Assembly (NCBI GenBank): GCA_050946835.1
Contig: JBMNVN010000001.1
Location: forward strand, 248,001 to 312,000
Reading direction: 5' to 3'
Length of the DNA stretch: 64,000 bases
DNA from: UBA1447 sp002329225
GTDB taxonomy: Bacteria > Bacillota > Clostridia > Oscillospirales > Acutalibacteraceae
Each line of letters opens with the position of its first letter. The stretch's first letter is position 1. The position numbers were made by a program, and so were the translations under genes. The notes under the pieces are model-generated. The model saw only the letters and a list, made by a program, of their open reading frames with translations. It was not told where the DNA came from and did not search any database. This document shows positions 34,801 through 44,132 of this stretch, piece after piece.

Positions 34801-35774
34801 TCGGTTTGAGCGGTAATCCAGGCTGTCCCGGCGTTTACGCCTTTTACAACACCTGCGGTATTTACGGTAGCGATAACGGAGTCACTGGTAAACCAGGAAA
34901 CTGTTCGATAAGAGGCATATTCCGGATATAAGGTGGGGGTCAAAGTGCCGGTATCACCCACTAAAAGCGTGCCTTTCACGGCATCTAAAGAAATCCCTGT
35001 AGTGGGTACCGGAGGCTGAACATCCACGCGGCCTTCTCCGGCAATTCCGCCGTCCTGAGAAACGGCCGAAATATAAGCACTGCCCTGAGCAACGCCTTTT
35101 ACAAGGCCGTTTGCGTCCACGGTAGCGATGTTCGTATTATCACTGTACCAGGTAACCTTTTTGTTAATAGCATCCTCCGGGAAAACCTGTACTTGAAACT
35201 GTGTTGTGAAACCTATGTATACAGGTGCAATTATGGGAGTTACTACAACTGAATTAACATGAACATAATCCCGAATACGAACATTGCTAACCCAACCTTT
35301 ATCCGCACCGCTGTTCACAACATAGTCTTTTTCAAAAGTCCACTTAAATGTATAAGTACCGGTTGAAGGAACCACATAATCTATTGTTTCCCATTGACCG
35401 GACAAGCCGCTTATCATTGCATATGGCGCTCCGTTTACAATAAAGTAAAGGGTATCTTTATCCGCCTCGCTGCTCACATGCCAATCAAATGTGAGAACTT
35501 TGTTTTTTGCAAGCGTTCCGGCATTTAGAGTTATTGTAGAAGAGCTGTCGGGTGCACCGGAGTTGCCGCTCCCTCCTGCAGTGCGGTCCGGTAAAAATCG
35601 GCCGTCCGGCTTCCACGGGTGAACACTGTCATTTACAAAAGACAGTGTCCCGCCGGGATAGTTTAATGCCTCGTTAAGCTCATTGAGATTTGCGTGCGTT
35701 ACTAACGGGCTTATCGGCCAAAATGTAATCAGCATCACTGCCGCAAGTATTATCGATATTGTTTTTTTCTTCAT
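31875..35774 (-). CDS. large secreted modular adhesin-like protein with C-terminal dockerin
   Basis: The 1299-residue protein has a signal peptide (residues 1-29) and an N-terminal beta domain. Four Big_2-type Ig-like repeats (about 175-340 and 475-640; ATVDANGLVKGVAQGSAYIS is typical) flank a PPC-like domain (about 345-470). A DUF2436-like module follows (about 650-790; GDGTGYQMLIDAD, IPENAD, IPAGVYDYCI, GKKVWIAD), then an InlB/Listeria-Bacteroides repeat (about 850-930), two FIVAR-like helical repeats (about 1010-1150), and a type I dockerin with two Ca-binding loops (GDVDGNGAPDAMDA and ADVNRDGQINEADA). I see no catalytic domain. Such proteins bind scaffoldin cohesins or cell-surface partners; no cohesin is in the window. 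Confidence 0.85.
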   Translation of the reverse strand: MKKKTISIILAAVMLITFWPISPLVTHANLNELNEALNYPGGTLSFVNDSVHPWKPDGRFLPDRTAGGSGNSGAPDSSSTITLNAGTLAKNKVLTFDWHVSSEADKDTLYFIVNGAPYAMISGLSGQWETIDYVVPSTGTYTFKWTFEKDYVVNSGADKGWVSNVRIRDYVHVNSVVVTPIIAPVYIGFTTQFQVQVFPEDAINKKVTWYSDNTNIATVDANGLVKGVAQGSAYISAVSQDGGIAGEGRVDVQPPVPTTGISLDAVKGTLLVGDTGTLTPTLYPEYASYRTVSWFTSDSVIATVNTAGVVKGVNAGTAWITAQTETGGFDDSCQVTVVEESSLSDHTSLTYTPININSDTPVKLGWLSSKYIKYERHPLITTTSARGFSVQLQEGIKIKIETNDPKNVDTYLDLYDADFNRLAYDDDSGRASFSLIDNFVVPHTGTYYILVSGYSYTSTSKGSFNLSVTEIPPVPVEGVNILTETFTVPLGYTLPLPYAVLPSNADEPEVTFSSSNPEHITVNSDGEVTAVTPGSSVITVTTVQGGFTDSCVVSVGYTAVTDIDFDTDAVIVGLNDTKTLQYEILPAEAQLRGVSFTSSNPAVATVDSQGIVTALSIGNAVITVTTNDGGKTDTCSVMVVDVNISTCASVTLVAGDVWGDGTGYQMLIDADADAYGRLFQKSGPLNMEGDAPAWVYDEFEYKIPENADGALNTSNIVFNNAITILIPAGVYDYCITNPLPGKKVWIADTNATSPGRYNNFHFQAGYSYVFTITNNGSPIPTFKRDVTTLTSSYTGAGLSKYNVSFSVAGIGGQLNGKNQILVEEDYILTSADLPAPVADYGYHFTGWDVSPVGTTVQSDIGFTASFEINKYAVIFKDWNGTTLKVQENVVHGTAATAPPAPNTRPNWHFVGWSPSFDNVTGNLVVIAQYAIDSYAVNLPSGEGYSVHVHGDSVNPVPRGGNFSFTVELEPDYSDSAITVKANGVTITPEAGIYTITNVTEVKNVTVTGVRLNLADYTALDAAIALTLPHPDAFYTAETLNAFRGAQQAGAGVDRNLNLYSQHIVDAAEQVILSAYGDLELRPASYELLDAAIHQELPYNEVYYTADSFAAYQAAVAAGLAVSRDLLITDQNIVDAAWENILTARNNLVLRPEETQFILKASSPLSLDRGTGIIAGLTFQTNGVSSILSQFQNNAIITVTDLEGNILEADDVAGTGALVNLLNKDGTAVDTIAVFIYGDVDGNGAPDAMDAVLIRLIANGMLTGQENTLGYLAADVNRDGQINEADAALLEQAGVFAVSL

Positions 35775-35923
35775 AACATCACTTCCCTAAAAAACAACCG
35801 CAACTAAACCAAACTTATTTTCAAATGATACGCCATACTATATAAAACATATACCCATTAAATTATAAACCAAAACCCGGATTAAAACAAGAAAAAACGC
35901 TTGAATCCGTTCGCTTAAAAAAA

Positions 35924-35953
35924 TTGACATAAATGTACTCCGGATGATATTAT
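35924..35953 (+). promoter_or_regulatory. promoter of the 972-residue dockerin protein gene
   Basis: TTGACA (35924-35929) and TATTAT (35948-35953) are separated by 18 nt, 37 nt upstream of the TTG start. The divergent gene starts at 35774, so the control regions are close together. Confidence 0.6.
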
Positions 35954-35990
35954 ATATTGTGTATAGTTGTGCCTTTTGGAGGTGTTTAAT

Positions 35991-38909
35991 TTGAGAAAAA
36001 GCATAAAATTTTCAGCCGTTATTTTAGCTTTTGTTTTCTTCCTTTTAGACATTAATATTGCGGGAATCGTTGCACCTGTCAGCACGGATAGTATTATCAA
36101 AACCGCCGGGAGCGAAAAAAGCGGAGTAACTCCCTGGACGGAAGAAATATCCCACAACGGGGATAAGGCGGCGGTAATTGTTGTGCCGCCGGTCATACGT
36201 GTTGCCAACTCCTCTTATTCATTGAGCAACAATGCTCTGAACGCAACTGATTGTTCAACTATTCAAACACAGCTTATTGACTATACATCCAGAACTATGC
36301 GGCCTTATAACACAAATATCTCCGTAACCGTACCTTCAGGCGCTACGCCTCCGCTTTTGTCAGTGACTACTCAGGGGGCCGGCAGTATAAATGTTACCCC
36401 TGTGAGTCAAAGCGGTAATCCCTATACATGGCGGATTACCGGCGGAACCGCCGTTGCAGGAAACTATATCGACTATACCGTAAAATATACGCTTAACGCC
36501 AAGCAGTATACTCAAAAGGCGGCAAGCTATGTTGACTTTGTAGAGTTGGGCGCCGGATGGCAGAACTACGTGGTTCGCAGAAACTTCTCGGACGTCACCC
36601 ACACCCGCCACGAATACACTTCAGTTTTGGCAGGCTCCTGCTCCACGGGTGCCGGATACGGAGTATACGGTCACAGCGGTACGGGCAGTTATAACATGGC
36701 AACCGGCGGAGGAACCAGCGGCTATACCGCCGGGCCGGGCGGTATTTATAACGGGATGAAAATCTGGGATCCCGGCTATTCCGGACGTGAAAACTGCAGC
36801 ATCTGGTATTGCGGCCAGCCCGGTAAAAAACCCGGAACCAATGAAGATAATGTAGACGGCGGACATCGGGCTTATCTGGACATATATTATGACCCGACTA
36901 TGGTGACCGATTTGAGTCAGTTGGGAATTAAGCTTCTCTATTGGAGAAGCACCTCTCCACCAAAAACACCCGTTATGTATCAGGAAAAAATGATTTATCT
37001 TCAGGGGTCCACCCTGTTCAGTGACAGTTCAGCAAACGACCCTGCCGCCGCCTCATATTTTTACTGTACCGATGCCTGGAGTAACCGCACTCAGGCTATC
37101 AGCACCGACCCCGGCGTGCTTGTATTTAATTTTTCCGGCACAGTTCTTCCTCCCGACGGGCAGAAAGTTACCTATGCCAGCTGCATCTACGGCAATTTTC
37201 AGCAGCAGGTACATCTCTACACCTGGGATGCCTGGGAGATAACCTTTCATGTTATGGACAAATCCGCCCTGCGCTCACTTATTCAAACGGAAGATACGGC
37301 ATTCCGTCAGATTCACGACGGATACACTGATAATTCAGGGGCATTTACGGCTTATCTGAATGCACTTGCCAAGGCAAAATCGGTTTTGAATCAGCCCAAC
37401 GCAAGCAATCAGCAGATAAGCGCGGCAGTCACTAATTTAACAAATGCAAAGAATAATTTACAGTATGTTCCCGCAAACTACTCCGCACTGAACACTTTGG
37501 TTAACGAGATATATGACCCTGCCACCGGGTATCGCCCGAGCCCTACTTTCGACCCCGATTACTATTATTTTGGAGCAAATCGTTATCCCTCCGATAATTA
37601 CATTGACATTACCGGTCTGCAGCAAACTCTTTCAGAAATTGTTTACGGCTTGGACATTCGCTATCAGTCCTATGTAAACGCTGCAAAGGCGGATTTGGAC
37701 GCTGTTTGGCGCTGTATCGAGTTAAAGGGCTGCAATTATTCAGTCGTTGATGAATACCTCTCTAAAATAGAAGGGGTAAACGATTCCAACGGTTCTCCCG
37801 CCGGGAATTATATACTTGCCAATCCCGATAAGTACCCGAACTATGCCGGCCAAATGTTATACTGGCGGCATATGGTTGCGGAAACTTATGCCGCTTGGGA
37901 TGATGCCGTCACGGGGGTTCAGCTTGGCTTGAAGATACCGGATCAGGCTGCCGTTGATGCAATGGGGAACGCTCTTGTAACGGCTTACGAGCAAATCGAG
38001 CTGCTTTTGGCGGACTATACCGAACTTAATTTAGCACGTTCCGCCGCTCAGGCAGTTTTAGACGCCGAGGTGTATGTGAGTAATCCCGAGGGAGACGGGC
38101 ACAACACAAATTATTATGCAGCGGAATATCTTGCCTCCATCAACGCTATATTGGACGAAGTCGAAGAAAATCTGCCCATGCCGGAACAGGCAAGAGTTTT
38201 AGATTGGGCCGATGCGCTGTACATTTTACTCAACAACAAACAGGTTGCGCCTGCCGACTACACTTATGCAGATATACAGCTTAATATTGAGGCCGAGTAT
38301 GAGCAGTACGGCTCACAGGTCTACACCGCATCTTCCTGGGATGCCCTTATTGCGGCCCGCAATGCGGTAGTGCCCGGCAAAACCGCAGCCGATCAGGCTC
38401 AAGTAAATACTTGGGCCGCCGACATTGCACAGGCACGCAGTGCATTAGAGGAACAAACGGTGGTTTTAAGCGCTGAAAACGGGAGCAGCGCCTACATCGA
38501 CCATGAAGCCAAATTCATTTACGGGTTACCCGCCGACGGTTCCCTTACTCCCGGCTCAATTGACGCAAACCTGAAGACTACCGACAACGGGCAGTTAATT
38601 ATTACTCCCGGCGGTACCGGCTCAGGCACGGGTGCCACTGTGGAACTGATACGAATAGCCGACGGAAAGGTTGTATCCGTTTACAGCATTGTTCTTTTCG
38701 GCGATACCAACGGTGACTCTTTTACCGACGGGCAGGATGCCGCCGTAATCTATATGCTCGCTGCGGGAATGCTCACTGAAGATGATGTGGGTGATGCCGT
38801 TTATCGGGCGGCGGATGTAAATCAAGACGGTGTTATTGATACCGATGATGCACTGCTTGCAGAGCAAGCCGGCTTATTTCTTGCGGAAATAAGTCAGGAA
38901 CAGTATTAG
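35991..38909 (+). CDS. large secreted protein with helical repeats and C-terminal dockerin
   Basis: The 972-residue protein starts at TTG 35991, 8 nt after GGAGG, giving LRKSIKFSAVILAFVFFLLD as signal peptide. Residues about 70-420 form a beta-rich, Tyr/Gly-rich region with no family I recognise. Residues about 420-830 are FIVAR-like helical repeats (SALNTLVNEIYDPATG, ADYTELNLARSAAQAVLD, YTASSWDALIAARNAV). A linker domain (AYIDHEAKFIYGLPADGSLT) precedes a dockerin with GDTNGDSFTDGQDA and ADVNQDGVIDTDDA. No catalytic motif is visible. Both dockerins end a protein that also carries helical repeats, so the two divergent proteins probably belong to the same surface complex. Confidence 0.85.
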   Translation: MRKSIKFSAVILAFVFFLLDINIAGIVAPVSTDSIIKTAGSEKSGVTPWTEEISHNGDKAAVIVVPPVIRVANSSYSLSNNALNATDCSTIQTQLIDYTSRTMRPYNTNISVTVPSGATPPLLSVTTQGAGSINVTPVSQSGNPYTWRITGGTAVAGNYIDYTVKYTLNAKQYTQKAASYVDFVELGAGWQNYVVRRNFSDVTHTRHEYTSVLAGSCSTGAGYGVYGHSGTGSYNMATGGGTSGYTAGPGGIYNGMKIWDPGYSGRENCSIWYCGQPGKKPGTNEDNVDGGHRAYLDIYYDPTMVTDLSQLGIKLLYWRSTSPPKTPVMYQEKMIYLQGSTLFSDSSANDPAAASYFYCTDAWSNRTQAISTDPGVLVFNFSGTVLPPDGQKVTYASCIYGNFQQQVHLYTWDAWEITFHVMDKSALRSLIQTEDTAFRQIHDGYTDNSGAFTAYLNALAKAKSVLNQPNASNQQISAAVTNLTNAKNNLQYVPANYSALNTLVNEIYDPATGYRPSPTFDPDYYYFGANRYPSDNYIDITGLQQTLSEIVYGLDIRYQSYVNAAKADLDAVWRCIELKGCNYSVVDEYLSKIEGVNDSNGSPAGNYILANPDKYPNYAGQMLYWRHMVAETYAAWDDAVTGVQLGLKIPDQAAVDAMGNALVTAYEQIELLLADYTELNLARSAAQAVLDAEVYVSNPEGDGHNTNYYAAEYLASINAILDEVEENLPMPEQARVLDWADALYILLNNKQVAPADYTYADIQLNIEAEYEQYGSQVYTASSWDALIAARNAVVPGKTAADQAQVNTWAADIAQARSALEEQTVVLSAENGSSAYIDHEAKFIYGLPADGSLTPGSIDANLKTTDNGQLIITPGGTGSGTGATVELIRIADGKVVSVYSIVLFGDTNGDSFTDGQDAAVIYMLAAGMLTEDDVGDAVYRAADVNQDGVIDTDDALLAEQAGLFLAEISQEQY

Positions 38910-39061
38910 CCCTTATTTTTATTACCGGACAGTTGAGGGTTTATAAGGTATTCCAACTTCGTTAACAATTTGTTATAATCTGACTGTTAAAATATATCTG
39001 TTCGGTTTTAGACTGAACAGGTATATTAATATAGATATTTTTTACGGAAGGTGAACTGCAA

Positions 39062-40978
39062 ATGGCAAAAAGACAATTTAAAGCGGAGTCCAAAAAACTG
39101 TTGGACATGATGATCAACTCGGTTTATACACATAAGGAGATTTTCTTGCGTGAATTAATTTCCAACGCAAGCGACGCAATTGACAAGCTTATTTATGTGA
39201 CATTAACAAACCGAAAAGCCGGCGTAAACCGCAGCGACTTTTTTATTAAAATAGATGTGGACAAAGAAAACCGCCTGCTTACCATAACCGACAACGGTAT
39301 CGGAATGACCGATGCCGATTTGGAATCAAATCTGGGTGTCATTGCGCGCAGCGGTTCCTTGGATTTCAAAAGTGAATTGGATGAGAAGAAGGCCAAAAAG
39401 ACGGACATTGATATAATAGGTCAATTCGGTGTCGGCTTCTATTCGGCTTTTATGGTGAGTGACAATGTAACGGTTATAACAAAGGCTCACGGCTCGGATA
39501 AAGCCTTTCGCTGGACTTCCAACGGTGCGGACGGCTACACAATAACGCCGGATGAGCGGGACACGGTAGGCACAAGTATTATTCTGAAAATTAAAGAGGA
39601 TTCCGAGGAAGAAAATTACAGCGAGTTTCTGGAAACATACAGATTACAAGGCCTGATTAAAAAATATTCCGACTATATCCGCTACCCCATCCGTATGGAT
39701 ATTCAAAAAAGCCGCAGTGTTGAAACGGACGAAACCGATGAGGACGGAAACAAAAAGACAAAATATGAGTCCTACACCGAAGAAGAAACCGTCAACAGCA
39801 TGGTTCCCATCTGGCAGCGCACCAAAAAAGAGGTAAGCGATGAGGAATGTGTTGAGTTCTATAAAGAAAAATATTTTGACATGGAGGACCCGGTAGGTGT
39901 TATCCGCATAAGCGCGGAAGGAGAGGTTATGTATAAAGCTCTTCTTTTTATCCCCGGGAAGGCTCCTTTTGATTTTTATACCAGAGAGTTTAAAAAAGGT
40001 CTTCAGCTTTACTCCAACGGTGTAATGATTATGGAAAAATGTGAAGACATTTTACCCGACTATTTCAGATTTGTGGTAGGCGTAGTTGACTCCGATGATC
40101 TTTCACTAAATATTTCAAGAGAACTGCTTCAACATGACAGACAACTGAAAATTATTGCCAAACATATTGAAAAGCGTGTTCGAGAAGAGCTTTTGAAGCT
40201 CCTGGAAAACGACAGAGAAAAATACGAAAAATTCTATGCCGCTTTCGGCCGTCAGCTCAAATACGGCGTACTTGCCGACTACGGCATTAACAAGTCTTCT
40301 CTGGAAGATTTGCTGTTGTTCCATTCTTCCAATGAAAACCGCCTTGTCACCCTTAAAGAATACAGGGAAAAAATGCCCGAAGACCAAAAAAATATTTATT
40401 TTGCCTGCGGGGATTCAATAGCTAAAATCAATGCCCTGCCCCAAGCGGAACAGGTGAAAGAAAAAGGCTATGACATGCTTTGCATGACAGACGAAGAAGA
40501 TGAGTTCGTCACTACAATGCTCAGAGAATACGACTCAAAGAGCTTTTTGTCCGTAAATGAAGCGGATTTAGGTTTGGAAAGCGAAGAAGAAAAAGAGGAA
40601 CTGGAAAAGAAAACTCAGGAGAATAAAGAACTGCTTGACTTTGTTAAGGAAACCCTTAACGGGGCCATAGTCGAGGCAAAGATTTCCAACAAGCTTAAAA
40701 GCCACGCCGTTTGCCTTGTAAGCGCAGGCGGAGTAAGTTTGGAGATGGAGAAATATTTTGAACTTTTGCCCGGCGAGGACAAACCGAAAGCGGAGAGGGT
40801 TCTGGAACTCAATGCTGCACATGCAAGTTTTACCGCTCTTAAGAATGCCTTTAAAAAAGATAAAGAGAAGGCTGCAAAGTATGCGGAAGTATTATACGCT
40901 CAGGCTTTACTCATTGCCGGCCTGCCTTTAGAAGACCCTGCCCGCTATACCGAACTGGTGACTTCTTTGATTGTTTAA
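39062..40978 (+). CDS. htpG: molecular chaperone HtpG (Hsp90)
   Basis: This 638-residue ATP-dependent chaperone is full length. The N-terminal GHKL ATPase shows FLRELISNASDAIDKL, ITDNGIGMT and GQFGVGFYSAFMVSD; the middle domain shows LYSNGVMIMEKCEDILPDYF and VVDSDDLSLNISRELLQ. The C-terminal dimerisation domain ends in LEDPARYTEL. GGAAGG lies 10 nt before the ATG. No CIRCE element (TTAGCACTC inverted repeat) is visible upstream, so heat control, if any, is not by HrcA. A strong terminator follows. Confidence 0.98.
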   Translation: MAKRQFKAESKKLLDMMINSVYTHKEIFLRELISNASDAIDKLIYVTLTNRKAGVNRSDFFIKIDVDKENRLLTITDNGIGMTDADLESNLGVIARSGSLDFKSELDEKKAKKTDIDIIGQFGVGFYSAFMVSDNVTVITKAHGSDKAFRWTSNGADGYTITPDERDTVGTSIILKIKEDSEEENYSEFLETYRLQGLIKKYSDYIRYPIRMDIQKSRSVETDETDEDGNKKTKYESYTEEETVNSMVPIWQRTKKEVSDEECVEFYKEKYFDMEDPVGVIRISAEGEVMYKALLFIPGKAPFDFYTREFKKGLQLYSNGVMIMEKCEDILPDYFRFVVGVVDSDDLSLNISRELLQHDRQLKIIAKHIEKRVREELLKLLENDREKYEKFYAAFGRQLKYGVLADYGINKSSLEDLLLFHSSNENRLVTLKEYREKMPEDQKNIYFACGDSIAKINALPQAEQVKEKGYDMLCMTDEEDEFVTTMLREYDSKSFLSVNEADLGLESEEEKEELEKKTQENKELLDFVKETLNGAIVEAKISNKLKSHAVCLVSAGGVSLEMEKYFELLPGEDKPKAERVLELNAAHASFTALKNAFKKDKEKAAKYAEVLYAQALLIAGLPLEDPARYTELVTSLIV

Positions 40979-40996
40979 TAATCCGTGACTGTTTCC

Positions 40997-41026
40997 AAGC
41001 CGCCGAGAAGTTCAATTCGGCGGCTT
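40997..41026 (+). terminator. terminator after htpG
   Basis: AAGCCGCCGA and TCGGCGGCTT pair across a 10-nt loop, followed by GCCG and a T6 run. Confidence 0.9.
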
Positions 41027-41178
41027 GCCGTTTTTTACATAAAAGGCCCTTTGGCAGGTACCGTCTTTGGCAACTTGACGGTTGAAATAGCGCAGGAAAA
41101 GCGATATCATTCTACAGGTGTTTTATGCTTTAAGCGGTATTTACGTTATCATATAACCTTCAAACATGGAGGAAGCAA

Positions 41179-41826
41179 ATGGGCAAAGGCAAAGAAAAAA
41201 CTGAAACCCCTTCAGAAAAGAAGTCTTTCTTCTCTTTTTTGAGGAAAAATAAAAACCCCGATGCAAAATCAAAGGATACCGTTGAGTATATTAACGGAGA
41301 TGTTTATACGGGAGAGCTTTTAGATGGGGATCGGGACGGGTTCGGCACTCACCGCTACGCTGACGGTTCCGAATATGTCGGGAATTGGAAAAGCGATTTG
41401 TATAACGGGCAGGGAACTTTTACAGGCGCAGACGGCACCCACTATTCCGGCGACCATATTTTAGGCGCCCGTTCTGGTCACGGGAAACTGCGCCAGAGCA
41501 ACGGCGATTTTTATGAAGGCGAGTTTGCCAACGGTTTATTTGAAGGCAAAGGAAAAATCACTTACGCCAACGGGGATGTATACGAAGGTGATTTTGTTGC
41601 CGGGAAACGCACCGGAACCGGAACTTTCACAAGCGCCGGCGGCGACACTTATACCGGCGGATGGAAAAATGATAAATTGCACGGTTACGGGGTCGCTACC
41701 TTTGTCGGAGGAGAAAAATATGAGGGCGAGTGGAAAGAAAACGCACGCCACGGCAAAGGTAAAGCCACGAACGAAAACGGAGAGGTATTCAGCGGCACTT
41801 TTAAAAACGACATTTTTGTAAAATAA
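41179..41826 (+). CDS. MORN-repeat protein
   Basis: After a Lys-rich, charged N-terminus of about 35 residues come eight MORN repeats at a 23-residue period, for example YANGDVYEGDFVAGKRTGTG and YTGGWKNDKLHGYGVATF, to the end of the 215-residue protein. MORN repeats fold as a beta-hairpin ribbon that can bind lipid or protein; in bacteria their role is usually unknown. No signal peptide or membrane segment is seen. GGAGG lies 7 nt before the ATG. A terminator follows at 41876. Confidence 0.88.
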   Translation: MGKGKEKTETPSEKKSFFSFLRKNKNPDAKSKDTVEYINGDVYTGELLDGDRDGFGTHRYADGSEYVGNWKSDLYNGQGTFTGADGTHYSGDHILGARSGHGKLRQSNGDFYEGEFANGLFEGKGKITYANGDVYEGDFVAGKRTGTGTFTSAGGDTYTGGWKNDKLHGYGVATFVGGEKYEGEWKENARHGKGKATNENGEVFSGTFKNDIFVK

Positions 41827-41875
41827 TATTCTCCGTTTTTTTGTTTCAACTCTTGTTTTAAAAACATATTAAAGA

Positions 41876-41905
41876 TGCCCCTTGAATGTAAAAATTCAGG
41901 GGGCA
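41876..41905 (+). terminator. terminator after the MORN gene
   Basis: TGCCCCTTGAAT and ATTCAGGGGGCA pair with one bulge across a 6-nt loop, followed by T5. Confidence 0.8.
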
Positions 41906-42014
41906 ATTTTTGCTTTATTTTTCCTACAGCACCAAATGCAGTTTGTCTTTCCGCTTATTAGAGAAGACGCTTATACTTTTTCTTAAAATATAAAGAGCAT
42001 TTCATTAAATAATC

Positions 42015-42677
42015 TCAGCTTCTTGATTTTAAAACAATCAGATCGTCCCCTGCCAACAGTTCTGTTTTTCCGTCAAGTACAGCCAAAACTTCTTCCCCCC
42101 GAATAATGGCTATAATATTCATGCCCTCGGTCTGCCGAAGTCTGAGGGTTTCCAAATTTTTCCCTATCCATTGCGGTTGCGGCTTCATCTCTATAATATC
42201 GCACTTGTCGGAACGATGAATATGCTCCAGCAAATCATTTGTAATGAAGTTGTAAGCAATACGCTCGCCCATCTCTTCCTCAGGCAAAACAACCCAGTCA
42301 ACGCCGATGGATTCAAGTATCTGTTTTTGACGAAAGCCGCCGGCTTTTGCCAGAATATAGGGCACTCCCATTTCTTTCAGGATTGTAGCGGTAATTGCTC
42401 CCGCTTCAAAATCATCACTAAATGCTATAATCACCACATCAAAATTTCTGATCCCTAATTTCTCGAGTGTCGATTTTTCGGAGACATCCGCTTGACAGGC
42501 AAGGGTAGCAAAGGGAGTCATCTCCTGCACGATATGCTCATCAATGTCACAGCATAAAACATTCATACCGTTATCATACAATGTTTTTACAACACTGCAG
42601 CCGAACTTTCCGAGACCGAATACTGCAAACTGCGTGTTTTTATCTACATTAAAATTAGCCGGGCTTTTCTTTTTCAT
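42015..42677 (-). CDS. ktrA: potassium uptake regulatory subunit, TrkA/KtrA-type RCK protein
   Basis: The 220-residue cytoplasmic protein has an RCK_N Rossmann domain (VFGLGKFGCSVVKTLYDNG with the GXGXXG-type nucleotide site; CDIDEHIVQ supplies the ribose-binding acid) and an RCK_C domain (about 140-215, DLIVLKSRS at the end). Such subunits gate a KtrB/TrkH channel upon nucleotide binding, and RCK_C domains of this type can bind c-di-AMP. It starts 24 nt downstream of the ktrB stop, with AGAGAGG before the ATG, so the two are cotranscribed. Confidence 0.93.
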   Translation of the reverse strand: MKKKSPANFNVDKNTQFAVFGLGKFGCSVVKTLYDNGMNVLCCDIDEHIVQEMTPFATLACQADVSEKSTLEKLGIRNFDVVIIAFSDDFEAGAITATILKEMGVPYILAKAGGFRQKQILESIGVDWVVLPEEEMGERIAYNFITNDLLEHIHRSDKCDIIEMKPQPQWIGKNLETLRLRQTEGMNIIAIIRGEEVLAVLDGKTELLAGDDLIVLKSRS

Positions 42678-42701
42678 TAGTAAAATTCCTCTCTTTATAA
42701 T

Positions 42702-44132
42702 TTAACCTATCATGACATCCTCATTCGGATATACTATAACTTCATCCGTGTTCCCCGAACCGTGCTGCAACGAAATAATCAGCGTTATGGGGCCTGTCCG
42801 TCCTATAAACATACACAGCATCAACACCAATTTTCCAATCCCCGATAAGAAAGGTGTAATGCCCGTACTTAAGCCGACCGTTCCGAGTGCGGAAGAAACC
42901 TCAAAGATCAGGTCGGAAACACTGTGCGGAAATGCGGAATTGTTCTCCGTAATTGCAAGAATTGTTGTCCCCGTCAATAATAATGATATCATTAATACAA
43001 CGATGGCTAAAGCCCTCTGCAATGTTGTAACGGGAATTGTTCGCTTAAACACTACGATATTACTACGGCCTTTTATAATGGACCAGACGCTGCAAAGAAC
43101 AATGGCAAGAGTGACCGTCTTGATACCGCCCGCCGTTCCTCCGGGAGAACCCCCGATTATCATATAAAGGCTGGAAAATAATTTTGACGCTTCCGTCAGT
43201 CCGTCTTGAGCTATTGTAAAAAAGCCCGCCGTACGAATCGTTACCGATTGAAAAGACGATGCCAAAATCTTATGGGGTAACGAAAGACCGCCCAGTGTTT
43301 TGGGATTGTTATACTCCACTGTAAAAAAGAACAAAGCTCCGGATAGCAGCATAATCCCGGTGAAAATCAAAGCAAGTTTTGTATGAATTGAAAAGCGTTT
43401 TTTCCGTTTTGTCTGTTTTGAAAAAAGGATTTTGACCCTATTATATATATCACTCCAAACGGTAAATCCGATACCGCCGCTGACGATGAGTCCCATGATA
43501 ACGGCATTTATAATAAAATGACCGGAGTAGGGCATTAAACTTTTTTCACCTATAATATCAAAACCCGCATTGCAAAAAGCGGATATTGAATGGAAAACCC
43601 CGTAAAACAGAGCTTTTTTCCAAGCTATTCCTTGGCCCAAGAATGAGACAAACAGAACTGCGGCTCCGGTAAGTTCAATGACCAATGTGCCTTTAATGAC
43701 AAACAGAACCATCCTCACCATACCGCCAAGGGAGGAATTATTAAGTGCGGCCTGAATTGCAAGGCGGTTTTTTAAGGAAATTTTCTTGCCGATATTCACC
43801 ATAAAAAATGTAAGCACCGTAACCAGGCTAAGCCCGCCGATTTGTATCAGGAGCATTATCACAATTTTGCCGAAAAGACTCCATGTCGATGCGGTTGTAA
43901 CCGTCACAAGCCCCGTAACGCAGACAGCGGAAACAGCGGTAAAGAATGCATCTAACACGGCGACGGGAGCGTCCCCCGCATGAGAAATCGGCAGGGATAA
44001 AAGAATCCCGCCGGTTGTAATAACAAGCATAAAGCTGAGTACTACAATACGTATCGGCGAGAACTCTCTCTGAATTTTTCTGCGGACGGTCGAAGCGCCT
44101 TCGTTTTCATCCGCATTTAAGTTTCTGCTCAT
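42702..44132 (-). CDS. ktrB: potassium uptake channel subunit, TrkH/KtrB-type
   Basis: The 476-residue membrane protein has the fourfold M1-P-M2 layout. Selectivity-filter-type segments include SAVCVTGLVTV, SAFCNAGFDIIGEKS, TIRTAGFFTIAQD and SSALGTVGLSTGITPFLSG, each with the Gly or T-V-G turn. IGGSPGGTAGGIKTVTLAI marks the intramembrane gate region. It imports K+ with KtrA encoded just downstream. The upstream region carries a leader hairpin but no ydaO-type (c-di-AMP) riboswitch that I can see. Confidence 0.94.
   Translation of the reverse strand: MSRNLNADENEGASTVRRKIQREFSPIRIVVLSFMLVITTGGILLSLPISHAGDAPVAVLDAFFTAVSAVCVTGLVTVTTASTWSLFGKIVIMLLIQIGGLSLVTVLTFFMVNIGKKISLKNRLAIQAALNNSSLGGMVRMVLFVIKGTLVIELTGAAVLFVSFLGQGIAWKKALFYGVFHSISAFCNAGFDIIGEKSLMPYSGHFIINAVIMGLIVSGGIGFTVWSDIYNRVKILFSKQTKRKKRFSIHTKLALIFTGIMLLSGALFFFTVEYNNPKTLGGLSLPHKILASSFQSVTIRTAGFFTIAQDGLTEASKLFSSLYMIIGGSPGGTAGGIKTVTLAIVLCSVWSIIKGRSNIVVFKRTIPVTTLQRALAIVVLMISLLLTGTTILAITENNSAFPHSVSDLIFEVSSALGTVGLSTGITPFLSGIGKLVLMLCMFIGRTGPITLIISLQHGSGNTDEVIVYPNEDVMIG

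Noticed and set aside
31875..38909. Complete cellulosome locus
   Set aside because: Two dockerins are present but no cohesin, scaffoldin or dockerin-linked enzyme is in the window, so a cellulosome cannot be claimed.
38910..39061. CIRCE element upstream of htpG
   Set aside because: No TTAGCACTC / GAGTGCTAA inverted repeat is present.
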